A stretch of 64,000 nt of DNA, from NCBI GenBank assembly GCA_029204225.1, contig CM055111.1, positions 31,024,674-31,088,673 of the forward strand, given 5' to 3'. The translations under genes were made by a program, and so were the position numbers. The notes under the pieces were generated by a model. It saw only the letters and a program-made list of their open reading frames with translations. It made no database searches and was not told the origin of the DNA. Source of the DNA: Diphasiastrum complanatum. Its lineage: Eukaryota > Streptophyta > Lycopodiopsida > Lycopodiales > Lycopodiaceae. This document shows positions 11,213 to 22,700 of this stretch, piece after piece (the stretch's first letter is position 1; the number at the start of each line of letters is the position of its first letter).

Positions 11213-12676
11213 AATTGCACACAAGGGACACTTTGTTACAGTTTTAGAGGAGTTTTGCACTTTCGTGGATCTGGAGGAAGCTTTTAAGTCTGTCATGGGA
11301 AGAGAAGGCCTAAGAAAGCCCATCACTGGAAGACCAGACATTCATTTGATCAATCAGTCAAATAGCTGCTATTTGTGGGGATATCAATACCGCAACCGTC
11401 TACAGAAGACCGTTGCTTTTACAAGCCGAATTGGTGGCTTTCCAGCTCGTCTTATCAGTCAAGCAGGTTATTCAAATCATTAACGATTGGTTTCGGTGGG
11501 ATCAACCATAATCTAAAGGCTTATTTCAAGATTGGCCACCCCTCCAATTAGCTACGATCAAAGCAGTCTGTTGCTCCATGCAGTCTTGGAGCCGAAGTTC
11601 TCTTCTAAAACACCGAATAGTGAGAGATTTTTTTGCAGATTTCTGCATAGCCTTAGCATTGACTCTGTCTATTCAGGACCTCAATAAGGTCTGTGAAAGT
11701 CAAATCTAGGCTTCGAAGTACATCTATTGTAAAACAAACAAGATATGAAAGAAACACCAATGCATGCGAAATGCCTCCCCTAGAAATGCTGCTATGTGGC
11801 TAAGTAAAAATGGTCAAGTCTTCATTGATAATCACATAACCCAGCTAGCAGGTAGTAATGAAAAGTTTGAGATTGGGTCTTCCTTGTAGATGCTAATAAT
11901 GAGCTCTAAAATGTGAACCCTCAACAGAGCTGCTCTTAATGGAATGCTTTAAACGCCTTGCACCTATAGAAAGAAGGCAATTTGATGCAGACAGAGTTCA
12001 GGCCATGATCTCAAGACCTAGACAGACTAATGGGGAAATTCATAGTATCAGGAAGCGGATTCTGAATTGCAATTATGAGGGCTATGAGCTTTTAAGCCAG
12101 TAAAAGCATTCCTGGGTGCAATAAACCGATTGGGTCTTTACTGTTTCCACTGTAAAATTGTCTATTTTGCTTTGATTGTTTTAATATAAATAGAATTTTA
12201 TCTCTGTAATCCATAGGAATCTTGTTGCTGGTGATCTTACATGATTTTCTGTTTGTCCATATGGTTCCAGCATCACCATCAATGTGGATGCAGAGAAAGA
12301 GTTGATAAGTCATGAGAAAGAGTTGATAAGTCATGATGGAGTTCCAGCAATTTCACGTGCATTCAGCTTGCAAGATGAGAATCTTTGCCTTAACATTATC
12401 CACGTTTGTGGTTTTATTGCAAATCATCCCACGAGAGATCCTATGTACGTCTTCTAGCTGTTCTCCGTGGATTCCGTTAACTGTACAAATTTGACTTCTG
12501 TGGTTGATTTTTCGTTTATTACAAATATGGGGGAACATCCAGTATCAAGGACAGACCTCCAAGCAGTACACAATTTATTGAATGGAATCATCAAGAACTC
12601 GCCTTCTGCCATCATGAAACGCTGTGCGAAAAGAGCCATTCGACAACTCTTGTTCAAGCATCTCCCATTCACTTGA
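11213..12676 (+). pseudogene. Unidentified gene remnant made of exon-like pieces
   Basis: Several separated stretches on the plus strand translate into ordinary-looking protein: 11213-11483, including FCTFVDLEEAFKSV; an overlapping frame from about 11400 to 11710; a stretch near 11930-12100 including LLLMECFKRLAPIERR; and 12330-12676, including NLCLNIIHVCGFIANHPTRD and an Ala/Lys/Leu-rich tail. Frame changes and stops separate them, some possibly introns. The first piece faintly recalls the FVD..KAFDSV motif of non-LTR reverse transcriptases, but nothing after it supports that. I cannot name the gene. Confidence 0.3.
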
Positions 12677-12679
12677 TAT

Positions 12680-13220
12680 GGTTATCTTTAAGGAATTGCA
12701 CTTTCATAGCGTTCTCGAGCTTTTGAAACATTGGCAATTGTATCATGGACCTTATATACAGCCCTAATTACTGGTTGGTTTTGAAGTTCTCCCTTGTGAG
12801 AGTTTCAAGCTCTAGAGTACCACCTACATGTAAAACAGTGCAAAATGTTTTCAATCGGCGATCATTATGTTCAATGTTTACGCCAACATTGTTGAACCAA
12901 TGTTCAGATTGTAGTTGCTGAAAGATTTTTGAGTTTTCCCTAACAATGTTACGTTGCCTCAATTTCTCATCTTACTTTGGTTAGTTCCTCCATCCCCTCA
13001 TCTTCACTAACTATTGGGTCTGGTGGGCATACATGCAGAGGTTGTGGTGCAAACGAGACACCTAGCCCAAGAACGGCGTGGTGTTGGTTTGATGTAGTGG
13101 AGACTAAGGCCTCCTAATGTACTAGTATAACAAATTCAGTCCAAGATTCATCTATAAGAGTTGTGGAGATCAATCATTGTGTTAGACACTTAACATATTC
13201 AATATCACTCTTGTTAATGT
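12680..13220. other. Region without recognisable genes
   Basis: No coherent frame, RNA gene or terminal repeat is visible here. Short open frames on the minus strand near 12768-12962 have no recognisable motif. Confidence 0.35.
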
Positions 13221-13333
13221 GCCACACCTTTAAGAAAAATCTAACTAGTACATTGAGGGCCTATGTGACTACTTTGTTTATATGCCACACCTTTAAGAAA
13301 AATCTAACTAGTAGATTGAGGGCCTATGTGACT
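13221..13333. repeat. 50-bp direct repeat, 63-bp period
   Basis: 13221-13270 and 13284-13333 differ by a single base and are separated by 13 bp. The intervening frame stays open through both copies, but I see no reason to call it a gene. Confidence 0.9.
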
Positions 13334-13570
13334 TTGGCTTGGCCTTACAAAGGCAAGTCTTATGTGTTTGTTTGGTCATCAAAAGTTTGTAAGGTTAGTT
13401 ATTTAATAGGGCAATGTCTCAAATCACATCATCATAGATAATAATAAGAGGAGTTCAAATATATTGGATAGTCATTGACCTACATAAAATTTGAAGGAAT
13501 TGTGATCTAGATGGTTAATTGTGTGATCAATTCTAACACGATAAGGCATGTCCTCCTCAATCAACCAACC

Positions 13571-13603
13571 TGGTGGTGGTGGTGGTGGTGGTGGTGGTGG
13601 TGG

Positions 13604-13692
<89 letters not shown>
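13571..13692. repeat. Compound microsatellite (TGG)12 then (AG)n
   Basis: About 36 bp of TGG repeats passes directly into about 86 bp of AG repeats. Both strands stay open through the array and would encode runs of Trp, Gly, Pro or Arg-Glu, an artefact of the repeat. Confidence 0.97.
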
Positions 13693-13693
<1 letters not shown>

Positions 13694-13699
13694 ACTTAG

Positions 13700-14200
13700 T
13701 GCATTTGTACATTGCAAACGTGGGTTGCGATCAAATGTCGATCACCCAGTAGGGGCCTAGTAGTACCAAGTGATCGAATGCCAAATAAGGACTCAAGCAC
13801 GAGACCATAAGGTATTAATGAATCCTTGGTGGGATCCAAAGCCCAAATTACTATGCATAAATAGTCTATAACTCTCCTGCAAAAAGACATTGTCCTCAAT
13901 ATTTGTGCAATGTAAATGTTGATGAGGAGAAAAACAATATTCTTAGAAAATGCAAATGTTGAAGATGTTAGAAAATATGTGTGTCAAAGGAACCATGGAC
14001 TACACATATGATAATTCACCGAATTCTGTCTTAAATTAGAAGCTACAAAAATGAGAAATATGCTTGTTGACCATGGATCCATGGATCACACAATAATGTG
14101 AATGGACCAAAAGAACCAAAAATATACAACATTATGGAGAACTTTGCTATACTAAGATGGACCAAGAAGGCCACCTGAAGGCATCAATATGTGAAGCATA
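13700..14200. other. Region without recognisable genes
   Basis: AT-rich sequence to the left of the copia H fragment. It may be outer sequence of an older element, but no terminal signal is clear. Confidence 0.3.
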
Positions 14201-17024
14201 TTAATGCATGTATACAAGGTGCTGCTGCTTACTCTTCAATTCGTATCCCTCTGGCTGTGACATATAAACTTCCTCTTCAATGGTTCCGTTGTGGAAAGTA
14301 GTTTGGACATCCATTTGATGGACTTCAAGATCTGCTGCAGCAGCAAAGGAGAGGAGTAGTCGGGTTGAATCATGTTTGACAACTGGGCTGAAGGTTTTGG
14401 AATAAACCAGATCTGGAATCTGGGAATAGCCTTTGGCAACTAGCCTGGCCTTGTAGCGATTTAGCCTTCTTTCAGCATCATACTTCACCTTGAATATCCA
14501 TTTGCATAGAATTAGATTTTGATCCTTTGGCAGCTCCATTACTTTCCACGTTTGATTCTCTATCAGAGAATCGAATTTGGTGTCCATCCCTGCTTTCTAC
14601 TGGTCAGCATCAGGTGTAGACATTTCCTCTGAAACAGTGGTTGGTTCCTGATCAAAGTAGCAGACTGTATCATCCATCAATCGGGATGGAGGTTGTTTGG
14701 ATCGGTTCGACCTTCTGGGTTGAACTTTGACCCTCTAATGTGATTCGACCTGTTGAGATTCTGACTCATTGTCGGAGTCAGTGTCGATTTTCTACAATTG
14801 AATCCTTGGATTAGAATTTGGTTGTTTGATCTTTGGGTCGGATTTTTCCTCAGCTTTTCCCTTGTGGTCGATAAACTGGTCTTCCACAAAAATGACATCT
14901 CTGCTCGTGAATGTTTTCTGGGTGTCCAAATTGTAGAGCTTGTATGCCTTGTGGTCTGGGGAATAGCTGATGAAAATCGTTTTTCTGCTTTCATCATCCA
15001 GCTTCTTCCTTTCATCTTCGGGATCTAAGTATAAGCTATGCATCCAAACACTCGAATATTTTTGAGTGATGATTTCGATCATTTTGACACCTCATAAGGT
15101 GTCTTGCCATTCAGGGCCTTTGGAATGGATCGATTTTAAAGATAGGCTACTATAGTAATAACTTCTGTCCAGAATTTCTTTGGAAGAGAGGCATGGGCCA
15201 GCATGCTCTTGGCACTTTCGACGAGTGTCCGATTCTTCCTTTCAGCTACACCATTGGACTGAGGTAAGTTGCTCGTTGTGTATTGTTGATGTATTATGTT
15301 GGCCTTGCAGAACTCCTTGAATCTATGGAGATCAACTCTCCCCATCAGAGAGCTTTGATATTCCTCTGGGTCAGATTCTCAGCATACGCCTTGAACTCCT
15401 TGAAGAACTTAAAAGTATCGAATTTGTTCTTCAGAAACTAAGTGGCAGTCCTTTGAGAGAAGTCGTCGAAGCTCCCCCTGTGGAAGCAGTCTACATCGGG
15501 CCACAAATGTCATTGTGTACAAAATCTAGCAAACCTCTAGAAGTATGAACTGAATCAGAAATGAATGGACTTCTAGCATGCTTGTTGATAATACAGCTTT
15601 TACATGGAGAATTTGATCTGCTAATTGAAGGCAGATCTTGTACTAAATTCTGATTTGACATTTGATGAATACTATTGAAATTGAGATGGCCTAATCTGAA
15701 ATGCCAAAGCATATTGATTGATTCAGAAGTGGAAGTATGAAGAGCTTGACTATTATAAGAATAGCAATGGCTGAGTTTGTAAAGGTAGCTACTTCTTCTC
15801 CCAAAAGCTAGAACTTTACAGGATTTGTCAAGAATGGTGCAACCATCTGTATCAAATTCGACCCTCCGACCTGAATCAGTGATTCTGTTAACTAAGAGCA
15901 TATTTTTGGTCAGATTTGGAACGTGGAGAACGTTGGAAAGCAACTTGACTTCACCCTTTTGAAATTCGACTATGACTGTTCCTTCACCCTCAAAGGAATG
16001 AGATGAGTTGTCTCCTAGTTACATAAATCAAGAGTGGGTGAATGACTTGTAGTCTTTGAACCAGTCGCGATGGCGAGTCATATGTTGAGTTACTCCAAAG
16101 TCTACATACAAGAATCGATATCCTGTTGTTCTTCCATTTTGGTCATGAAAGTTGCTTCATCTTCCTCCTGTTGTTGGATCGAGTGACTGGTTGTAGCAAA
16201 ATTGCCTGTTGTTGGAATTGTTTTTTCTTTTCGTTGTTGTACTTCAAAGTTCGGCAGTCCTTGATTTCTTGGCCAGTCCTCTTACAGTATCTGCAGAATA
16301 GTTTCTACACTGGTTGGAATGATGAAGACTTTGAATTCGATCCTGGACCAGAATTCAATCCAGAATGCATGTTGCTCTTCTTGTCAGAATAAGTTGACTT
16401 TGTAGATCTCTTGGATCTAAACTTATGATTTTTCGAATATAGAGTCTGAGGATCCAATCCTAAGCCTGAGGAGGATGCAGGTCTTCTGATCTCTTCTTGT
16501 AGAAGCATTGAAATTACTCTTGAAAGAGTGGGATGCTCATGGGTCGATATTGCCATGACCCAATTTTCATAGGCTTCAGGTAGACTCAAAAATAGAGTCA
16601 TAACATCTTCGATGACTGAGCCAGTTGTAGTCATTTGCTCCATAAGGTTTTCGAAAGTGTTGAAATGACTCGAAACACTATCTACATCAAACATTCTCAG
16701 GGTGAAAAATTTCTTCGTCAAGTGGAGTTTGGAGGTGACGTACCTGATATCATAGAGAGTGGATGTCCCATGCATTCTTAGCAGTCTAAGTAGCACGTAT
16801 GTGACTGATTTGGGTGTCCTTGATGTTGACAGTGATCATGGCAAAAGCCTTGCCATCTCTCAGTCTCCATTTGGTGATCATCACCTTCTGGTTTGAGTTT
16901 TTGTGCCATCAACGATGTCCCACAGTTCTTTAATTAGTAGTATGACCTTCATCTTGAACTTCCAGAGATGATAGTTATCTCCATCGAGTTTGTCGATTAG
17001 AGAAGAACTAGAAGACGGATTCAT
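14201..17024 (-). pseudogene. Ty1/copia element H: Gag to partial reverse transcriptase
   Basis: Reading leftwards on the minus strand: Gag from the ATG at 17024 (MNPSSSSSLIDKLDGDNYHLW); Gag body (16796-16305); a knuckle at 16254-16295 with the His replaced by Gln (CRYCKRTGQEIKDC); the GAG-pre-integrase domain with HFRLGHLN and the Cys pair CKSC (15943-15491); the integrase core end with SNGVAERKNRTLVE (15345-15136); the linker (15082-14792); and the first part of reverse transcriptase with CKWIFKVKYD and VHQMDVQTTFHNG (14587-14201). It breaks off before the YVDD catalytic site, and RNase H is missing. Many stops and frame changes make it inactive. It precedes a primer-binding site and LTR on its 5' side. 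Confidence 0.88.
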
Positions 17025-17145
17025 TCTGGTTGAGCAAGATCGTTGGTAGAAACAATGATTTGTTGGTTGTGTGCTTGCTAGAACGATGTCTTGATAGAAA
17101 CAAGATTGATAGTCTGCAGTAGATATGCAGATTACTGAAGTGCCC

Positions 17146-17157
17146 GCTCAAATACCA
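17146..17157 (-). promoter_or_regulatory. Decayed primer-binding site of element H
   Basis: The plus strand reads GCTCAAATACCA, two changes from the complement of initiator-Met tRNA used elsewhere in this window (GCTCTGATACCA). It sits directly before TGTCATAAAATG, the presumed LTR end, and about 120 bp from the Gag start. Confidence 0.7.
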
Positions 17158-17574
17158 TGTCATAAAATGACGAGAATGGTAGTGGAAGCTTGAGCGAGCG
17201 TGGGTGATGGATCAGAAGCGCCACAATTTACAACAGAATAACCAAGATAAATGATTCAAATACAAAAGCACAATAGAATGATACAATAGCGAGACATAAA
17301 TTGTTCTCTTTTTATTAATATCAACAATGAGTACAATGGCTTGAAGTGATAACTTCAGCTTGAACGTTGAGCATAATAACGCTGGCTACAGGAAAAGCTC
17401 AATTAGTTTGATCTCTTAATTACTGATCAGCCTAAAGACTAATATATTACAAGTGTATTCTACTTGCTAAAAAATATCATACAAGCATTAAATGCTACCT
17501 GCCAAATTTATTAAAACTGCCTTGTATCTGTGATTGTATGTACAAAGTAGGTAACTACCATTGGGATATTTTAC
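17158..17574 (-). mobile_element. Probable 5' LTR of element H
   Basis: It begins with TG next to the primer-binding site and plausibly ends at TTTTACA near 17574. No second LTR survives, because the element's 3' end is deleted, so the outer boundary is a guess. Confidence 0.45.
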
Positions 17575-17806
17575 ATGTTGGACAAGTCCAGATAGTTTTA
17601 GGTTTGATGAAGTTGGTTTGTCTCTGGAGCACAAAATCTAAAGTGCAAAAATCCTGAAGGTGCTTCAAAAAATGTGAAGTTGCAAAAATGTTAAGGTGGG
17701 AAAAGTGTGAAGGTGCAAAAAATGCGAAGGTCCAACAAAATGTAGTCGGACTTGGGCAGTTTTTTAGGATGCTCATTATGTGAATGTTTTTAAGGTTGAG
17801 CATTAA
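17575..17806. mobile_element. LTR fragment related to the one at 47.1 kb
   Basis: From about 17690 to 17806 this resembles 47095-47196: both contain AAAAATGCGAAGGT, then a (T/C)AGGATGCT segment, then GGTTGAGCAT or GGCTGAGCAT, and end AACA. At 47.2 kb the match ends at a polypurine tract of copia element I, so this is probably a stray LTR end of the same family. Divergence is high. Confidence 0.5.
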
Positions 17807-17843
17807 AATTTAAAACATTGACCAACTTAATTGGGCATCCATA

Positions 17844-18470
17844 TCATGTAAGAATATGCTCGTATAAGAAGCATGTCATGGTTTTGGCATTGGCTTCCTT
17901 TTCTGCTTTAGCTTCAACCCACTTGGTAAGATAGTCTGTGGCTACTATAATGTATCGTGCTTGTGAATAATAATGAGCAGCTGGACGTATCAAGCCTACA
18001 AAGTCGATTCTCCACTTTTCAAATGAGCTCTGGGCAATGATAGGTTGCAAGGGCATCTTATCAAGTTCTGCTGCTGGTTTTCGAAAGAGTTGACAAACAT
18101 CGCAAGACTTGGTGAATTGATAAACATCCTTCTAAATGGTTGGCCACCAAAATCCAATCTGGAGTACCTTTTTGGCAGTTAACTCAGCCGCAAAATGTCC
18201 TCCTCCCACATCTTCGTGAGTGAGCTGAGTGATTGTGTTGATCTCGTGTGTAAAACACATCTACATAAAACTTGTTCTAACTCTATAGGGAGCATATTTC
18301 AAAATCAATTTATGATGCTATCTCTGTTGGTGGTCGGCCTGTTGTAAGAGGTATTTGGTAATAGATGATCTGCTAGATAGTATTGCTTTCCTTTTTGCAC
18401 TACAATCCGGAATTGAAATTCCTGCAATAGCAACAATCATTGTTGTGTCGTCTTTGTAGTATAGGGAGCG
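17844..18470 (-). pseudogene. Ty3/gypsy integrase fragment
   Basis: The minus strand from 18056 to 17844 reads the integrase core: SSFEKWRIDFVG, then ARYIIVATDYLTKWVEA, holding the first catalytic Asp. Upstream on the same strand (about 18060-18250), in broken frames, lie the zinc-binding half with a DVCQLF-like Cys pair and a GFWWPT motif. The style matches the Tat/Athila-like gypsy pieces at 5.95-6.4 kb and 51.95-52.3 kb. The second Asp and the Glu of the catalytic triad are missing. Confidence 0.8.
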
Positions 18471-18495
18471 GCAACCTCGCCGTCACTTGCATAGC

Positions 18496-18640
<145 letters not shown>

Positions 18641-18909
18641 TAGAGCTTTATTAAGAATAGAGATGATGGCTGTACAATGGATCATGGCCTCCTTATGTAG
18701 TTGAGAGGGGAGGCCATCTTGGTTCTCATTGGCCCTTTCTAATTGGCTAGGATCCTAATCTTAGCCATTCAAACTAAAATGATTGCAATCCAATGGTTCA
18801 ACAAACAAGCACTACACTGAATTACAAGGATACATGCATTAGAACATTTTGAAAATTTTGCAAATTTTAGTTCAAAAATTGCCAAACTTCCGACAGCCAT
18901 AACTTTCTC

Positions 18910-18914
18910 TACAG
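18910..18914. repeat. Target-site duplication of element A, left copy
   Basis: TACAG directly precedes the left LTR and recurs at 25228-25232 directly after the right LTR. A 5-bp duplication is what Ty1/copia integrases generate. Confidence 0.95.
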
Positions 18915-19776
18915 TGATAAATTTTACAGTTTTTAGGACAATAATGATTGTACTTTACAATCATAGAGAGTTATTGGTTGCTTAATCAATGAATCTATCA
19001 AGTTCTACACATTAGATCTTGATCTAGATTCACTACACTTGGATTTAAGCAAGAGCAATGGATCAACACATCATTTTTTAGTGAGAGCGGCTTCACACGT
19101 GTGGAGTACTGTCCACTGTACGGCCTGCACCTGAAACAACAAGTACAATGATACTAGATAGCAATCATGCATAAAAATCACAAGACAAATGACTAGAAAT
19201 CTCACAAAAGTGTAGAGTGCAAAAGTCTCATCAATTTTCTTAGCAAAATGATGATCCTTTTATGGATCAAGTACATCCATGAGTCTGGTACAGTCCAGCA
19301 GGCCTTCACACGTGTGAAGAGTGCCACATCACTCATATCTATCCATTTGATCCATCCTTGATCCTTATCCAATAGTTGACCTTCTAGAATATGACTAAAA
19401 TCCAAAAAGCTAGTCTCCTAGAATATAGGAATATTCCCTACAAAATAGGATCTAAGGAAAATGGTCAACTCTTATCTTCTAGTACTCTATACACACATGT
19501 GAACATCCACTTGCCATGTGGGAGCATTTACTCATGCACATGCAAGGAAAAGCTAATTTGTAGGTGACTAGTCAACTTGACTAAAAACTAGCCATTTCAT
19601 GTTCACACTAACTAGAATGATACAAAATCAATTTGGATATATACAAACATGAAAAGTACATCCTTTCACACATGGGAACATGCTCCACACGTGTGAAATC
19701 ATATCATCAACATATTCTAATGTTTGATCAATATTTACATGAACCAATGTCAAGTGAGAAGTGACAATTTTCAACA
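18915..19776 (-). repeat. 3' LTR of element A
   Basis: 862 bp, TG...CA ends. It contains several copies of a palindromic box: CACACGTGTG near 19095-19102, TTCACACGTGTGAA at 19305-19318, CACACATGTG near 19493-19502, and CACACGTGTG near 19686-19695. On the minus strand it should supply the polyadenylation signal of the element's RNA. Confidence 0.96.
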
Positions 19777-19790
19777 CTCCTCCTCACTTC
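19777..19790 (-). promoter_or_regulatory. Polypurine tract of element A
   Basis: The minus strand reads GAAGTGAGGAGGAG immediately before the 3' LTR. This is the expected primer for second-strand synthesis. It overlaps the end of the coding frame. Confidence 0.9.
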
Positions 19791-22700
19791 TAACTTGGCA
19801 AATCTAGTGTACATCTATCTACAATTCCAAGAGCATATCTTAACTTAAAAAATGGATCTTTGGACAATGGTTTGGTTAAGATATCAGCTATGCATTCGGA
19901 TGATGGTACATGATGTAGTTGCACTTCCTTGGATTGTACCTTCTCCCTCACAAAGTGGTGAGCTATCTCAATATGCTTTGTTCTAGCATGGAAGATAGGA
20001 TTTGAAGCAATTTGTTGAGAAGCTTGATTGTCACAAAATATGTAAGGGATCTCCTCGGCCTCTAGCACATGTAGTTCCATCAAGAGTCTTCTTAGCCATA
20101 AGAGCTCTTTGGTTGTTGAAGTCAATGCCTTGTACTCGGCTTCACAAGAAGATAGTGAGATTGTATCTTGCTTTTTGGAAAGCCAAGATATCACTCCTCC
20201 ACAAAGAAATGTTGCAAATGCACTAATGGACTTCCTATCCATCTTGTCACCTGCAAAATCTGAATCCGAGTAGGCTCTCAAGTGCAAGTTAGATCCTTCA
20301 TAAAGTATACCAAAAAATCTAGTACTAGAAACATATCTAAGTACTCTCTTGGCACTTTTCCAATGATGAATTAAAGGAGCTTGCATACTTTGACTCAACT
20401 TGCTTACACAAAAACTTAAGTCAGGTCTAGTGATGGTTAAATAGATTAGAGAGCCTATAAGCTTCCTAAAGAGAGTGATGTCCTCAAAGGATGCTTCATC
20501 ACCTTCATTAGTTGCTTTCACAACATGCTCCATAGGGGTGTCAATCCCCTTACAATCTTTCATACCAAATCTTTCAAGAATGGAAGTAGCATACTTAGAT
20601 TGACTTATGAAAGTACAATTGCTACTTCTAGACACTTCTATCCCAAGTATAAACTTTAGGAAGCCTAGATCTACCATCTTGAACTCACTAGATAAGTCAA
20701 CTTTTACTTTGCCTATGCCATCATCATCAATTCCTGTCATAATGATGTCATCAACATAAAGAACCAAAATGATGATCTTTCCTTCATTGCATTTGAAATA
20801 TAAAGAAGGTTCATAAGCACTTAGTACAAAGCCAAGGGAATAGAGAAAATCATGCAACCTAGAGTACCAAGCTCTAGGTGCTTGCTTCAAGCCATATAGG
20901 CTCTTCCTTAAGTAGCACACCTTTTGCTCCTCACCAATCTTGATGAAGCCCTCGGGTTGCATCATGTAGATTTCCTCTTCTAAGAAGCCATTCAAGAAGG
21001 CATTTGTCACATCCATTTGGTAGAGATCCCATTTGAACAAAGTAGCAATGCAAATGATTAATCTAATAGTTACAAGCTTAGCTACAGGTGCAAATGTTTC
21101 TTCATAATCCAATCCTTTTATTTGAAGAAATCCCTTAGCAACAAGCCTAGCTTTGTATTTACTAATAGATCCATCTTGATTGTACTTAATTCTATAAATC
21201 CACTTACATGCAAGTGGTTTCTTTCCTCTTGGAAGATTTACAAGATTCCAAGTATGATTTTCTTCTAATGCATCATACTCTACTTGCATTGCATCTCTCC
21301 AAACTTTAGATTTACATGCTTCTTCAAAAGATGATGGTTCTTCAATCAATGTAGCTAAAAAAGAGTAAGAGGTAGAAGATGTAGAGCCTTCCTTTTGCTT
21401 TCCCTTGTCCACATAGGTAAGCCTTGAGGGCTCGGCCTTGCTCCTTGATGATCTTCTTGGCCCCTTTTGACTTGGATCCAAATCTCCATCCTCGGGTTTG
21501 TCATGATCCTCCTCGGGTTTGTCAAGATCCTCCTCGGATTTGTCAAGATCTTCAATGCACAATGGGTTAGATCCATTTGACAAGCTCTTAGCAAATTGTG
21601 ACTCATCAAAAAGTACATCCTTGCTTACCTTTACTTTCTTGGATGTAGGATCATATATCCTATATCCCTTGCTATTTTCTCCATAGCCAACAAAGATTCC
21701 TTTGAAGGAGGTAGCATCTTCTTTCCTTCTAGTCTCCAAAGGAATGTGTACATAACAAGTACATCCAAAGATCTTAAAATATTTTACATTGGGTTTCTTA
21801 TCAAACAAGGCTTGATAAGGTGAGATCCCATCTATAGCACTACTAGGAAGTCTATTACACAAATAATTAGCACATGTTATGGCTTCTCCCCAAAATGAGA
21901 TGGGAAGTGATGCATCAAGCCTCAAGGACTTTGCACACTCACATAGACTCCTATTTTTCCTCTCGGCCACCCCATTTTGTTGAGGGGTGTAGGAACAAGT
22001 GTATTGTAACTTAATACCATTGATCTCACAAAAGTCTTTCATTTTATTGGAGGTGTACTCTCCTCCATTATCACATCTTAGTGCTTTGATAGAAGTACTA
22101 AGTTGTTTCTCTACTAGAGACTTGAACTTAATGAAAGCTTCATAAACAAGATTTTTCTTTGATAGTAACTCAATCCATGTGAATCTAGTACAATCATCTA
22201 TAAAAGTTACATACATCAAGGCACCTCCATTACTTGCATGTGAAAAACTATGTACATCAAAATGTATGAGATCCAAGGGAGAGAGAGATCTTGATGAAGA
22301 TTTCTTGTAAGAAGATTTGTGTGACTTTGCAAGGCCACATGCCTCACACATTTTTCCACACTTCTTGAAAGCTCTTGGTAGGCCGAGAGCTAGTTCCTTG
22401 CTTGCCATTGACTCCATAGATTGAAGATTAGGATGGCCTAATCTCTTATGCCAAAGCTCCACTTGAGTTAGCTCCTCCCTAGCCAAGTTCACACTTTCAC
22501 TTGCAACATTAGCATCCAACTTGAAAAGTCTACCTTGCTTAATGCCACTAGCTATGCACTTATCATTTTTCAAGATGGAACAAACTCCATTCTTGAAATG
22601 TACATCTAGTCCATTGTCCATTAATTGTCCTACACTAAGCAAGTTTCTTGAAATGGTAGGAACATACAAAACATTATCTAGATCTATCCTTTTAGATGTG

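Noticed and set aside
13511-13760. Frames with long runs of Trp, Gly, Pro, Arg-Glu or Leu-Ser over the microsatellites at 13.6, 18.5 and 43.7 kb.
   Set aside because: They are translations of TGG and AG/CT repeats.
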